Below are positions 14,340 to 24,028 of a stretch of DNA of 39,553 nucleotides, piece after piece. The position numbers and the translations under genes are program-made. The notes under the pieces are model-generated. The model saw nothing but the letters and a program-made list of their open reading frames with translations. It did no database searches and was not told where the DNA came from. The DNA comes from a virus, in the IMG/VR virus record IMGVR_UViG_3300033149_005420, positions 1-39,553 of that record. One strand, written 5' to 3'. Each line of letters begins with the position of its first letter. Position 1 is the stretch's first letter.

Positions 14340-14633
14340 ATCTTGCTGATCTCTATACTTTCTGCTTGCTTCTTTTAATTTTGGTTTTACAATTGTTTGC
14401 CATGTTTCTTCAGAAACACATCTTAGATTTTTTGGGATATCATATAGATGAAGAAAATCAGGTTCATAATTCCATTCACCAACTAATTCATGATTACTTG
14501 TTATATCAAGATTAACTTGGGCTGTAGCAGATTCAGCATACTCTTGATTTACTGCGTACATCATTGTTTTATCAAGTGAAACACAACTAAGAGTTGCCAA
14601 TAGTATTACGCCAATCATCACGATTTTCAGCAT
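14322..14633 (-). CDS. Predicted lipoprotein, possible outer-membrane spanin
   Basis: A 103-residue lipoprotein from ATG 14633, chosen for AGGAGAATTGAAG just upstream. The signal is MLKIVMIGVILLATLSC with lipidation at cysteine 17 (lipobox ATLSC). The mature part is mixed and ends with a charged helix (KPKLKEASRKYRDQQDKK). It is last in the leftward tail/lysis operon, two genes after the amidase. In Gram-negative phages a small lipoprotein there is typically an o-spanin that disrupts the outer membrane; that assignment is from context. It lacks the proline-rich segment common in o-spanins, so other functions are possible. Confidence 0.68.
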   Translation of the reverse strand: MLKIVMIGVILLATLSCVSLDKTMMYAVNQEYAESATAQVNLDITSNHELVGEWNYEPDFLHLYDIPKNLRCVSEETWQTIVKPKLKEASRKYRDQQDKKAPK

Positions 14634-14910
14634 CTTCAATTCTCCTATAAATAGTTTTTCCATTATGAATATCTGCAATCAAATTAAATTTTCTAAATAA
14701 TGGCTCTATAAGTTCACCATCAACTTCTTCAATTAGCTCAACAACCACAAAAGAGACAAGCCAAAGTTTTAATCCACTAAGAGACAGAAAATTTTTAAGT
14801 AGGTTTTTTATAATCTCTTTTTCCAAAAACTTTACAATACGTTTTTTATTGGTATCAGAAAAAAGCCTCTCAATAAGAGAGGCCCAAAAAGATTTATTCT
14901 TCTTTTCCAT
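14587..14910 (-). CDS. Hypothetical protein of the lysis region, possible membrane protein
   Basis: A 107-residue protein. I use ATG 14910 with upstream GGATGGA; a TTG at 14925 would add five residues. It has a basic helical N-terminus, a moderately hydrophobic central stretch (LSLSGLKLWLVSFVVVELIEE, about 45-65) that could be a membrane segment, and a polar tail. It overlaps both neighbours. The place next to endolysin and lipoprotein genes makes it a candidate holin or inner spanin, but it lacks clear holin features. Confidence 0.55.
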   Translation of the reverse strand: MEKKNKSFWASLIERLFSDTNKKRIVKFLEKEIIKNLLKNFLSLSGLKLWLVSFVVVELIEEVDGELIEPLFRKFNLIADIHNGKTIYRRIEDAENRDDWRNTIGNS

Positions 14911-15154
14911 CAAGATCCATCCCAAGTTTTTCTTCTAGTTCATCAACACCTTTTGATAATTGCTCTTTAAATAAAGCTTTCAGCTCTTCTTTTTTAGATT
15001 CATAATACATATTATCAAATTCAGTAGGGATAAGCTCAACAAGCTTTAGCATTACAGGATCAACAGCTTTTTCAAATAACTTATCTCCAAGCTTATCTTC
15101 ATTGATAGTAACTTTTACTTCTACAACTTCTTTAATCTCATCAAGTAAATTCAT
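14894..15154 (-). CDS. Hypothetical acidic helical protein of the lysis region
   Basis: An 86-residue acidic protein with a strong AGGAGG ribosome-binding site before ATG 15154. Mainly helical (EFDNMYYESKKEELKALFKEQL), no signal or membrane segment. Located between the endolysin and the two small lysis-region genes. Not recognised. Confidence 0.62.
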   Translation of the reverse strand: MNLLDEIKEVVEVKVTINEDKLGDKLFEKAVDPVMLKLVELIPTEFDNMYYESKKEELKALFKEQLSKGVDELEEKLGMDLDGKEE

Positions 15155-15162
15155 AGTGCCTC

Positions 15163-15762
15163 CTAAAGCAAAAAATCATCCCAAAAAGAAGCCATTTCTT
15201 CAGGGGATATCCAATCATTATCATTATCTATAAAAAACGATTCGACAAGTAACGACACATTAAAAAACTTCTTTGCATTTTTTAAGTTGTTGTAACCACG
15301 TCCACCTTTTTTAATTGGTAAAAGCCCATTTCCGCGTCTTATCCTATGAGTTGGAAAAACACGTTTAAACTCTTCCACCAACTTCAACGCCTCTTCCTTT
15401 GAGGTTTGATCACCATCAAGATATAAAACCTCAAAACCATATGCTTTTTTGTTGTAAGCATTTTTATGGAGTTCTAGCGAGGCATTAACACCCTTTTTTG
15501 ATAACCTTTCTGCCGCACCATAAACACCACCAATATCACGTGTTTCATACCAAACTTTTCTAACCATAAACAAAACCATCTTTAAGCAAAACTTATACTC
15601 ATTAATTTTGTGGGTTCTGGAAGATGCACCACCACTTTTAAGTGTGTGAGGAACGATAATCCCCCACACAAATTTAAAAGGTTCTGCTTCTCCATAACCA
15701 ATTGAAACAGGTTCTTTTGGTTTTTTAATTCTAAAGATATATTTTTTTATCCATTCCCACAT
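15163..15762 (-). CDS. N-acetylmuramoyl-L-alanine amidase endolysin (Amidase_3-like)
   Basis: A 199-residue zinc amidase cutting the bond between the glycan strand and the stem peptide. From ATG 15762 (Shine-Dalgarno GGGGGC): H39 in IVPHT, E55 in INEYK and H99 in LELHKNA fit the three zinc ligands, and E174 in LVESFFIDN the catalytic glutamate of the Amidase_3 fold. The order and the 'LHxNA' and 'ExxFIDN' patterns are distinctive. No signal peptide, so it needs a holin for access. The longer upstream frame overlaps the previous gene and lacks a good ribosome-binding site. It is followed by small lysis-region genes. Confidence 0.82.
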   Translation of the reverse strand: MWEWIKKYIFRIKKPKEPVSIGYGEAEPFKFVWGIIVPHTLKSGGASSRTHKINEYKFCLKMVLFMVRKVWYETRDIGGVYGAAERLSKKGVNASLELHKNAYNKKAYGFEVLYLDGDQTSKEEALKLVEEFKRVFPTHRIRRGNGLLPIKKGGRGYNNLKNAKKFFNVSLLVESFFIDNDNDWISPEEMASFWDDFLL

Positions 15763-15763
15763 A

Positions 15764-16396
15764 TTAAGCCCCCAACAATGCAGTTTTTTCCACTTCATAT
15801 TGTACAAGTCTTTTCATCCTAAAAACACCGTATGCATCTGCCAATAAAAGTTTAGAATTAGCAAAGGATAAAACGGCTGATTCATCAGAAAAACCAAGAT
15901 CAACATCAATATAATTTGCAGGGCGTTTAACCATCGCTTCCCATGTTGCAGCAAATGCAGATGCGCTTGCATCATTTAATGTACCAAAAACAACATTCAT
16001 TTCTGTATAAATATCTGCAACCATCGTATTATATAAATCAGTGAATACTTTGGCTTCTGCTGCTGCTTGTTCTTTATCTGCAATAGCCTGCAACTTAGTA
16101 TTTTCAACTGTAGAAAATTCAGGGTTATCAATAATAAATCCATCACTATTAATGATAAACTTGTGTGTACCTAGATCACTTACTTCTAAAAGTTTGTTAC
16201 TTACATACTTTTCATTAGGTAAATAATTCCATGCTTCACCATCAAATGCTTTGACTTTTCCAACAACATCTTCAAGCTCACAAATAACATTAGTTGATTT
16301 TGCAGGCTGTAAATATTCATTTTTGTTTCTTGGATTTACTTGAGCAGTAACTTCTCCTACAAAAATATTATTCTCATCGTAACTATAAAAAATCAT
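15764..16396 (-). CDS. Tail fibre assembly-like protein
   Basis: A 210-residue protein following the fibre gene. The start (YSYDENNIFVGEV, then NEYLQPAKSTNV and AFDGEAWNYLPN) is like the N-terminal domain of tail fibre assembly and fibre-associated proteins, where a polypeptide 'YxxD-G-x-G...P...T..P' is followed by 'DGxxW'. The middle has an alanine-rich coiled coil (about 105-125) and the C-terminus is a distinct helical region. Strong AGGGAGGAAG ribosome-binding site. Probably a chaperone or accessory fibre component for the adjacent collar-domain fibre. Confidence 0.68.
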   Translation of the reverse strand: MIFYSYDENNIFVGEVTAQVNPRNKNEYLQPAKSTNVICELEDVVGKVKAFDGEAWNYLPNEKYVSNKLLEVSDLGTHKFIINSDGFIIDNPEFSTVENTKLQAIADKEQAAAEAKVFTDLYNTMVADIYTEMNVVFGTLNDASASAFAATWEAMVKRPANYIDVDLGFSDESAVLSFANSKLLLADAYGVFRMKRLVQYEVEKTALLGA

Positions 16397-16405
16397 TCTT
16401 CCTCC

Positions 16406-18187
16406 CTATTGGTATTTAATGTAATAATTAACTGTAATATTATCAGGTCTTGTTTCAGCATCACCACCACCTGTAATAGAGTGAGAGTGATCACCTGCAC
16501 CACCTGAATCATCACTAAGATCAGGATTCCCACTATCTGCTCTACCTGCTGTATTTGCACCTGAACCTGCTGTGACACTTGCAGAATAAACAAGGTGAGT
16601 ATGATTACCTGAAGCATTAGTTGTGAATGCAATGTTTGGTATTTTTGTTGCATCATTTTGGTATGTCCCAAAAACACGCCCTGTATCTATACCCCTACCA
16701 TTATCAAACCCACGAAAAAACACGCCTCTTCCATCAGGAATATTAAAATGATTGCCGTCAACAGAACCATATTTCACACCAATCTTTTTAAATAATTCAG
16801 GGAATTCGACTCTTCTAATACTTGAACCATCACAAAATAAATGATCATCAGGTGTGATTTCATATGCTAATGTGATTACCCCACCAACAATTCCTTCTTC
16901 TGAATCAGTTATTATTTTAGTGTGGACAATATCACTAGAATTATCATTGAATAAGCTTCCAATTACTCTCCATGAGTGATAAGGATGATAACTTCCTTTT
17001 AGATCTTCCCTATAATAAGGCTTTTCATTTGAAATAACTGGTTCACCTTGATCAGAAAGATAAATGTAGTAAGTTGTATCAGGTGCTTCAACAAGTGGTG
17101 ATTCAAGATCTGTTGTGATATTCCAACCTAGAAATGTATGATCAATTTGTACTTCAGTACCATACACATTTATTCTCCCTTGCATTTCTTTTGATTTAAT
17201 AATCTCTGTGGAAAAAATCTCAATATCAACATTATTTGTATCCTCAAAGTTATTTGAAAAATCACCTGATCTTGAAGCAATTGTATCAGTATCATCAGAT
17301 ACAACATTCCCAATTAAAATTCTGTTTATAATATCCCATGATATGCCTGAATATCTTTTCCAAATTTGATTGGAAATATCAAACCAATAATCACCTGTTG
17401 ATGGTGAAGATGGAGCTGCAAAAGATTTTGAAGGTGTTGTATAACTAATATCAATTGTTGTTCCATTATCTTCAATAAAAACCCAACCAATACGCATTAA
17501 TGTAAGTACATCATTATTAGATAAATTACCACGTGCAATTGGATTACCTGAAGAATCATAGTAAAATCCACGAAAACAATTTGTTATTAGCGCGCTTGTT
17601 TTTAAATACCCTTGTAAAATCTCTCCTGTAGGTGTTTTTAATGCAACAATTTGCCCAACTAGAGAAGTTATTTCACTACCAACATTATCAATAATGATTG
17701 CTGTACCATCTTCACCTGCATACAAACTATTTGACATAGATAAATCATTAACTTGGGCTGTATTATTTGCCGCAGGTGCTGCAACAACGCCTGTTTTATT
17801 TAGGTCTGATGAAATAGATACTGCATCATTATTTATTGATAGTACTAAATCAACTGAAGCACCTAAAATATCAAATGCTAAAGATATACCATCAGCACGC
17901 AAAAAATCAGGTGCCGATGATAAACTTCTTGTTTTCCCTGATACAATCCTATTTGGTAGACTCGTTATTTTACCTGCATCTAATGCAAGCCCATTAAGTA
18001 TAATACCTTTTGCATAAAGATTGCCCCATGGTATAGCAAGCGTTCCTAAACTTTGATTTGGTGTTGGAACACCATTTCCATCACGTCCCACTAATGCACC
18101 TAATAAAGCTAATGTTAACTCATTAATGTGGGAAGCATCAATGATTTCACCATTTGCGTAAGCTGTTTCTAAAGTGTTTAAACTCAT
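16406..18187 (-). CDS. Tail fibre with phage collar domain
   Basis: A 593-residue structural protein that should contact the host. The start (MSLNTLETAYANGEIIDASHINELTLAL) is a typical adaptor of tail fibres. Near residue 465 is a collar domain: HLFCDGSSIRRVEFPELF, GSVDGNHFNIPDGRGVFFRG. A histidine- and glycine-rich C-terminus (GNHTHLVY, GDHSHSITGG) ends in PDNITVNYYIKY, the classic form of metal-binding trimeric fibre tips. A very strong AAAAAGGAGAAAG ribosome-binding site indicates high expression. It probably determines host range. Confidence 0.85.
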   Translation of the reverse strand: MSLNTLETAYANGEIIDASHINELTLALLGALVGRDGNGVPTPNQSLGTLAIPWGNLYAKGIILNGLALDAGKITSLPNRIVSGKTRSLSSAPDFLRADGISLAFDILGASVDLVLSINNDAVSISSDLNKTGVVAAPAANNTAQVNDLSMSNSLYAGEDGTAIIIDNVGSEITSLVGQIVALKTPTGEILQGYLKTSALITNCFRGFYYDSSGNPIARGNLSNNDVLTLMRIGWVFIEDNGTTIDISYTTPSKSFAAPSSPSTGDYWFDISNQIWKRYSGISWDIINRILIGNVVSDDTDTIASRSGDFSNNFEDTNNVDIEIFSTEIIKSKEMQGRINVYGTEVQIDHTFLGWNITTDLESPLVEAPDTTYYIYLSDQGEPVISNEKPYYREDLKGSYHPYHSWRVIGSLFNDNSSDIVHTKIITDSEEGIVGGVITLAYEITPDDHLFCDGSSIRRVEFPELFKKIGVKYGSVDGNHFNIPDGRGVFFRGFDNGRGIDTGRVFGTYQNDATKIPNIAFTTNASGNHTHLVYSASVTAGSGANTAGRADSGNPDLSDDSGGAGDHSHSITGGGDAETRPDNITVNYYIKYQ

Positions 18188-18209
18188 ACTTTCTCCTTTT
18201 TATTACTTA

Positions 18210-19580
18210 TTATGTTAATCCTAAAACTACTGTTCCATAAACTGCTGCGCCATATACACTCCTTCTATTTGGATCAAGCCTTTCAGTATCAATTGAATAT
18301 GCATTGATTCCATAAATAGCAAGCCCATAAAATGTCCCAATCTTCCCAAAAAATCCATCATCTACTTCAGTTCCAATCTGCCTTAATTTGATAATTGTTA
18401 AAAATTTCTTTGGGTTCTCCTTAATTCCTATCACTTTAAACGCCGTATTAGGGCGTATCTTGAGATTTCCAAAGATATATGGATAAACAGCAGTGCCATA
18501 CAAAGCAGTCCCATAGATAGGTAATTTACCACTTCTGTACGGCTTTACACGGTATGGGTAATCAATAGACACCAAATCAAAAAAGTTGAGGTTCTTCACT
18601 TCTGAAGTTTTTGCTTCAACCTCAAGCTCTATTTTTGGGGCTTTCCAATAATTTAAGATATCAGTAGCAATTTGCGCTTGTGTTACAGGATTTGTTATAA
18701 ATGGAAAATTAAATGTTTTTGCATTGTCCCCATATAAATCAATAAAACCTGCATTAGATCTTGAAATGTTTTCTATATTAATTGTATTAAATGCACGTTG
18801 AAGGCCATTATTATAATTTTTAATGTTGATTATATTTTCACGGCCAAATAAATCACCGTGCCCATATAATCTTTTTGTGAATCCTGAATTATATGCTCTT
18901 GATCTTACAATCATATTATCAGTATCTTTTTCGATAACTAAAACAGAATTTGAAACAGCAAATATTTGATCAAGTGCTGCTTTAACAGTTATGTTATCAA
19001 AATATGAACCATCATCTATAACATAATCATTTAAAACATTTATATCTGATTCATTATAATTTAACACTGCAATTATATCTGTTAATTGCAGGAGAGTTTT
19101 TGTTGCATCAGATAACAAAGTTCCATTTGGTATAGAAGCAGCAGGAACTTTTACACGATTAATGATTGAATCATTGGAGAGTAACTTAAACTTGATTTCA
19201 TTTTTTCCAAAGTTAAGCTTGGTTGCTCTATCATCAAGGATTCCCCTAAAAGAAGAATCAGGTGTGTTTGATTCACCATTGAAAAAATTAACTGTTATTT
19301 TTGCCTTATCTCTTGCGTATTTAAACATTGATCTTGAATCATCTATCCCTGAAAATTTTCCATCAAAATTTAAGCAGGTAAGATTTATAGAATCAAATAC
19401 AAAAACACCTATATCAAAATCACCATTATCTACTTCACGTTTGATAGTGCTAATACCTGTATCTTTTACAAAGTCATCAATTTCCACATCTTGAGTCACA
19501 TCAAGTTGATCACCGTACGTATCTTTTGCAATAAGTGGTGTAATTAAAACTTGATATGATTTAGGTCTTATTAATACCAT
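18210..19580 (-). CDS. Tail hub / baseplate-like protein with YG repeats
   Basis: A 456-residue protein between the distal-tail and fibre genes. Beta-rich throughout. The central part (about 180-350) has features of tail hub proteins that bind the tube end and fibre. Three related motifs, IYGTALYGTAVY (about 360), FYGLAIYGINAY (about 420) and VYGAAVYGTVVLG (end), share a YGxAxYG pattern that would give beta-strand/loop units. No hydrolase motif seen. Assigned from position and beta-rich content. Confidence 0.62.
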   Translation of the reverse strand: MVLIRPKSYQVLITPLIAKDTYGDQLDVTQDVEIDDFVKDTGISTIKREVDNGDFDIGVFVFDSINLTCLNFDGKFSGIDDSRSMFKYARDKAKITVNFFNGESNTPDSSFRGILDDRATKLNFGKNEIKFKLLSNDSIINRVKVPAASIPNGTLLSDATKTLLQLTDIIAVLNYNESDINVLNDYVIDDGSYFDNITVKAALDQIFAVSNSVLVIEKDTDNMIVRSRAYNSGFTKRLYGHGDLFGRENIINIKNYNNGLQRAFNTINIENISRSNAGFIDLYGDNAKTFNFPFITNPVTQAQIATDILNYWKAPKIELEVEAKTSEVKNLNFFDLVSIDYPYRVKPYRSGKLPIYGTALYGTAVYPYIFGNLKIRPNTAFKVIGIKENPKKFLTIIKLRQIGTEVDDGFFGKIGTFYGLAIYGINAYSIDTERLDPNRRSVYGAAVYGTVVLGLT

Positions 19581-19589
19581 TATTTATCC

Positions 19590-20432
19590 TTAAATATGTT
19601 CTTCCATCATAATTGATTTGTTAAACCCTAATGTGTACACACCTTTTTCCCATCCGTTTTTCAGCCTTCCAAGAGTTTGCACATTATAGATATCTTGTAA
19701 TCTCCAATTTTTTTGCTCAACTTTAAAATACTTGCTTCCTGTTCTTCCACCACAAGGATAAACAAGAAATGGTTCTTCACGGTCAAAAAGAGTTTCAACA
19801 ATGTCAATATCATTTTGGAATGGGTGTGTTTTAAAAGTTATTTTTACCCTATTAGTTTCATATGTTTTTTGAACAACTAATCTTCTTGAAAGAGATTTTG
19901 CTTTTGTCTCATTTCTATTTGAATCAGGTTGAACACGTGGGAAGCCTTCAAATGTTCCAAGCTCTTTAGTTGCAATTAATTGAGTTAAATATTTTTGAAC
20001 ATCTGCAATTTGAGTTTTGAGGCAGGTTACTTGAATTGAAGAAGTTGTTACTTCATCAAATTGGTAAAATGCTGTATTATATGTGAAAGCTGTTTCATTT
20101 ATTCCTGTTGTTTCAACACCATTTACACCAACAACATTTGTAAAATCAATAAATCCACCACCATTTAAATATTTAATTGAAAATTCTTTGAAATTCATAT
20201 CAACTAAAAATAGTCTATCAATTAATTTTGCTGTTTTAAAATTAACAGTGATTGTTTCAGTTGTTAAATCATTTGATCCTAATGATTCATATTGTGTATA
20301 TCTTGAAATATCAAGAATAAATTTAATTGCATCTTCATTTGAAGATGCTGAAGCATTTGCCCCATCTCTTAAAAGAGCATAGTTTTTTTCAAAAAACTTA
20401 ACACCACCATTTATTGTATTATTACAACTCAT
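19590..20432 (-). CDS. Distal tail protein-like
   Basis: A 280-residue protein directly after the tape measure gene, where siphoviruses encode the distal tail protein. Residues about 50-150 (VNFKTAKLIDRLFLVDMNFKEF, then FIDFTNVVG) have the pattern of a discoidin/galactose-binding-like beta sandwich; the C-terminus is a second beta domain with YPCGGRTGSKYF. Starts at AGGGGAATAAT. It would connect the tube to the hub. Confidence 0.62.
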   Translation of the reverse strand: MSCNNTINGGVKFFEKNYALLRDGANASASSNEDAIKFILDISRYTQYESLGSNDLTTETITVNFKTAKLIDRLFLVDMNFKEFSIKYLNGGGFIDFTNVVGVNGVETTGINETAFTYNTAFYQFDEVTTSSIQVTCLKTQIADVQKYLTQLIATKELGTFEGFPRVQPDSNRNETKAKSLSRRLVVQKTYETNRVKITFKTHPFQNDIDIVETLFDREEPFLVYPCGGRTGSKYFKVEQKNWRLQDIYNVQTLGRLKNGWEKGVYTLGFNKSIMMEEHI

Positions 20433-20444
20433 ATTATTCCCCTG

Positions 20445-23291
20445 CTATATTGTTCCTAAAATTTGGCCTTCTTTTTGTTCTAATGAAATCATTTCTGCTG
20501 CCCGATCCTCAAGGACTATCTCAAGAACATTTGCCCCACTTTCACTTTGATCACCTACAGCTTCCCTTCCTTGGGTGTCTGGAATACCTGCCGCTTGAAT
20601 AAAGTTAGGAGCAACCGCAGCAGGGACAACCAATTCATTTGGTTCAAGCATAGCAGGGAATCTATCACGTGCCCCACCTGATGTTGGTGGAACAAACCCA
20701 CCTGTTGCCATTCTTGCGATATTAGCCTGTTGTTCCCCACCATATGCAATTAATGCTGCTGCTGCTACAGCACCAAGTGCAGGCCCAACAATTGGAATAC
20801 CTGATAATGATGCATAGGCTTTTATAGCACCTTCTGCTGTTGCAATTGCTGCATTTGTGTGTGCTGCTGCTTTACCAATGCCCTTCATTGTCGAGTTTTT
20901 AGAATTTGCAAGTTGAGCAAGTTGACCTGATGTGCTTTTAAATCCTTGTACTTCTTCAGAAGCAAAGAATTTCTTCATGGTTGCAATTGCAGTACCATGT
21001 TTTATTTCATCTTGTAAAAACTGATTTCTTTCTCGTATTTGTCTATTGAGTTTTTCTTCTGCGTTCTTTCTTTCTGCCTCTTTTTTTGTATCAATCTTTT
21101 TTTGGAATATTTCCCTATCTTCTTTATTGAATAATAACTGTTGCTTTTTATCTAGTGTTCTTATTGCCTTATCTAAAGCTACTTTTTCTTGTCGTTTAGT
21201 TTGATCTCTTTCATTTTTTAATGCGTCAAATTCATCAAGTTCAAGAAGTTCTTCTTCATGCTTCAATTTTAAATTTTCAAGGGCAAGTTCTCTTTCTTCT
21301 AAGTTTTTTATATTCCTTGCTTCAGCAAATTCACCTTCAATGTCTTGCCTACGTTGAAGCATAGCAAGTTCTTCTTCAGTAGCACCTTCAGTTCTTTCTT
21401 TTTGTAAAGCTTTTAGATCTTCGTTTTCCGTCTTAGCAAGATCAATTCTCTTTTGTGTTGCTTCAGAGATAATTGCATTTTTTTCATCTTGCTCTTTTTG
21501 AGTTGCTTCTGTTGCAGTTCCCTCTTTTACAAGTTGCTCAGGAGTCAATGGAACAGCTTGAGGTTTAATACCAAAATCAGGAACCTCAAATCCCTTTGCT
21601 TTTTCTGCCTCAATTGCTAAAACACCCTTACCTGCTTCAGGTTGTTTTTCAAAAGCTGTGTCTGTATCTTCTTTTTGCGCTTTTAATTTTTTAAAAAGAT
21701 CTATCTCATCCTGTATAGCTTTTTTATATTTTTCTGCATCTTTTGCAAATTTTGGGCTAAAATCAAGCTCATTAATATCCTCTAATTGATGTTTTAATCC
21801 TGATATTCTTCTTGTTAATTCTTCTGTTGATGCGGTTGTTGCATCAAATGGTGCTTCAAATGTGCTACCTTTCATTGTTAGTAATGAGGCAAGCCCTAAG
21901 AATCTACCACCTACACCTTTAAGCACATTTAAAAGCTTAGGGCCTGCATTTGTTATTCCTGCTATTGATTTATGAAATGCTGAAACTAAAGTTGTTGTTG
22001 ATGGTATTACAGATTTTATTGCAATAAATGCTGCTCTTATTTTTAGGAATGCTAAGACAGCAGCAGTTACGGTTGCAATTGTTCCTGCTATTATTGCACC
22101 CCATTTAAGAAATGAGGCAATTAATGAAAGTGTCTCTTTATCTAATTCAGAATATGCTTTTAATATTCTATTTAGTGCAACTAAAAGTTCTGTAATTTGT
22201 GGGGCTAATTGTTCACCAATATTTGTTTTTAAATTTGTAAAATTATTTCCTGTTCTTACAAGTTCAGCATCTAGTGTGGCAAATGCTTTTGCTGCTTCAT
22301 CATTTAATGCTGTTGCATTCTTAGTTTCATCTGCGGCAGTTTTTAATGCTTTTCCTACTAATTGAGAATTTTTTGCAAGTACTGGGAGAACTTTTAAAAT
22401 CTCATCCCCTTTTAGTCCAAATGATGCAAGTGCTGCTGTTGTATCCCCACCTTCTCTTTGAATATCCCCAAGCCCACTTATAAATGCTTGAAATACAGCA
22501 GTTGAATCTTCTTTAAATGTTTTCTTTAATTGTGCCCCTGTCATTCCAGTAATTTCTGCAAGGTTTTCTAATGATTTTCCCCCTGTTCTTACTGAAGCAT
22601 CAATTGATCTAAATGCACGCCCTACTGCTGAACCACCTAATTGAGCTTGTACACCAACAGATTTTAACGCTGTTGCCATTCCTGCCGCTTGCGCTGCTGT
22701 AACACCAAACACTGCGGTTGATCTTGCTACTTCAGTTGTCATTCTAACAATTTCAGATTCAGTTGCAGCAAAGTTATTTCCTAACTGAACAATGACTGAA
22801 CCAAAGTTATCAATGCTTGAAATTGATTCACCTGTAACATTTAAAATTCTTGTTAATGCTATTGCTGCTTGTTCACCTGATAAATCAGTTGCAACACCTA
22901 ATTTTGCTACTGTTTCAGTAAAAAGAAGAAGATCTTCTTCACCTTTAACACCAAGTTGCCCTGCTGCTTGAGCTATACCAAGAAGTTCATTTGTAGAAAT
23001 TGGTATCTCTGTTGAAAGTTTTTGGAACTCTTTACCAAATTTTTGTAATCTTTTTCCTTCAATATTTGTTGTTTTACCAACACCAACAAGAGCTTTTTCA
23101 TAATTAGCAAATGATTTTGTGACAAGTGCAATTGATCCTGCAAATGCAACAAATGCTGCTGCTGAAATCTTTGCTGTTTTAGTTAAAACTTTTTCAAGAT
23201 TTTTTGTCTCTTTTTTTACTTTATCGAGTTCATCAATAAACTCATCGGCTTTACCTGCAATTTTAATGATTAGGGAATTATCATCAGCCAT
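20445..23291 (-). CDS. Tail tape measure protein
   Basis: A 948-residue protein that sets tail length. A TP901-type tape measure domain is indicated in the first 350 residues (KEFQKLSTEIPISTNELLGIAQAAGQLG and following alanine- and threonine-rich helices). Hydrophobic segments near 370-400 (WGAIIAGTIATVTAAVLAFL) and near 810-850, with long coiled coils (about 480-760), fit the family. The ATG overlaps the stop of the chaperone by 8 bases, so there is no room for a long frameshift product there. By the usual relation of about 1.5 angstrom per residue, the tail would be about 140 nm; that estimate is inference. Confidence 0.9.
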   Translation of the reverse strand: MADDNSLIIKIAGKADEFIDELDKVKKETKNLEKVLTKTAKISAAAFVAFAGSIALVTKSFANYEKALVGVGKTTNIEGKRLQKFGKEFQKLSTEIPISTNELLGIAQAAGQLGVKGEEDLLLFTETVAKLGVATDLSGEQAAIALTRILNVTGESISSIDNFGSVIVQLGNNFAATESEIVRMTTEVARSTAVFGVTAAQAAGMATALKSVGVQAQLGGSAVGRAFRSIDASVRTGGKSLENLAEITGMTGAQLKKTFKEDSTAVFQAFISGLGDIQREGGDTTAALASFGLKGDEILKVLPVLAKNSQLVGKALKTAADETKNATALNDEAAKAFATLDAELVRTGNNFTNLKTNIGEQLAPQITELLVALNRILKAYSELDKETLSLIASFLKWGAIIAGTIATVTAAVLAFLKIRAAFIAIKSVIPSTTTLVSAFHKSIAGITNAGPKLLNVLKGVGGRFLGLASLLTMKGSTFEAPFDATTASTEELTRRISGLKHQLEDINELDFSPKFAKDAEKYKKAIQDEIDLFKKLKAQKEDTDTAFEKQPEAGKGVLAIEAEKAKGFEVPDFGIKPQAVPLTPEQLVKEGTATEATQKEQDEKNAIISEATQKRIDLAKTENEDLKALQKERTEGATEEELAMLQRRQDIEGEFAEARNIKNLEERELALENLKLKHEEELLELDEFDALKNERDQTKRQEKVALDKAIRTLDKKQQLLFNKEDREIFQKKIDTKKEAERKNAEEKLNRQIRERNQFLQDEIKHGTAIATMKKFFASEEVQGFKSTSGQLAQLANSKNSTMKGIGKAAAHTNAAIATAEGAIKAYASLSGIPIVGPALGAVAAAALIAYGGEQQANIARMATGGFVPPTSGGARDRFPAMLEPNELVVPAAVAPNFIQAAGIPDTQGREAVGDQSESGANVLEIVLEDRAAEMISLEQKEGQILGTI

Positions 23292-23961
23292 TTTTCATCC
23301 TTTCTTTATATTCATCTTGTAATCTTTTTAGTGCTTCTAATGCTTGTTGCTCTTGTTCTTTCTCTTGTTCTTCAGATATATCTTCAAAAGTCATTCTTGG
23401 TTTTAGTTTTCTTCCATGAAGTGATGCTTGCACTTCTAATTCTTCATATTGCTTATCACCAATAGTACTAAGAAGCATATGAAGTTGTCTCAAAGTTAAT
23501 TCATAAAACTTATCAAGATCATATCCACCATATCTTTTTGCGATGGTATCAAAATAACCTGCATAGCATGGTTCAGTATCAGTTGTTGATCCTTTGATTT
23601 CTTGTATCTCTTTATATCGTTTTTGATTTTTAATTAAAGGCATTGATTTTGAAATTGATTCATTAAGACATCTATGCATATCTTTTGACCACTCAAGAAT
23701 ACTTTGCTTTGAAGTAAATATGAATTTTTTGAGCTCCTCAAGTGAAAAACCAAATTCTTTTTTGTTTATTGTTAGTATCCAAATTACATTTATAATTTCT
23801 TCAGGTTTTTCTTTTATTGCATCAAAGACTTTGGAGAGTGAACCATATTTTTCTTTGAAGATTACTTCTTTATGGAGAGTTATAAGAGAAATTATTATTT
23901 CTCTATCATCAATTACTAGAACAGGTTTAAGTGGGTTTAGCTCTTCAATTGTGTAACTCAT
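23284..23961 (-). CDS. Tail assembly chaperone-like protein
   Basis: A 225-residue protein ending in overlap with the tape measure start, the usual place of the tail chaperone. The start is ATG 23961 with GGAG eight bases upstream, not the GTG at 23967. Helical with a glutamine/glutamate-rich C-terminus (EEQEKEQEQQALEALKRL). In many siphoviruses two chaperone forms come from a -1 frameshift; here the second frame is closed almost at once by the tape measure gene, so no frameshift product is proposed. It is separated from the tail tube gene by a cassette on the other strand. Confidence 0.68.
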   Translation of the reverse strand: MSYTIEELNPLKPVLVIDDREIIISLITLHKEVIFKEKYGSLSKVFDAIKEKPEEIINVIWILTINKKEFGFSLEELKKFIFTSKQSILEWSKDMHRCLNESISKSMPLIKNQKRYKEIQEIKGSTTDTEPCYAGYFDTIAKRYGGYDLDKFYELTLRQLHMLLSTIGDKQYEELEVQASLHGRKLKPRMTFEDISEEQEKEQEQQALEALKRLQDEYKERMKNG

Positions 23962-23997
23962 CAACACTCCATAATCTAATTGTATAACTTTTAGACA

Positions 23998-24026
23998 GTT
24001 TTAGCATTGTAATTATTGTATGACAA
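23998..24026 (-). promoter_or_regulatory. Leftward promoter for tail and lysis operon
   Basis: On the minus strand TTGTCA (24026-24021), 17 bases, then TGC-TAAAAC (-10 at 24003-23998, extended -10 TG). Predicted start near 23991, about 30 bases before the chaperone ATG. The -10 is imperfect (4/6), but the -35 is the same TTGTCAnACA element seen before the primase and terminase genes. This promoter restarts transcription below the terminator at 24679-24701. Confidence 0.5.
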
Positions 24027-24028
24027 GC

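Noticed and set aside
23284-23300. Programmed -1 frameshift in the tail chaperone
   Set aside because: The chaperone stop overlaps the tape measure start by only 8 bases and no slippery heptamer with a useful second frame was seen.
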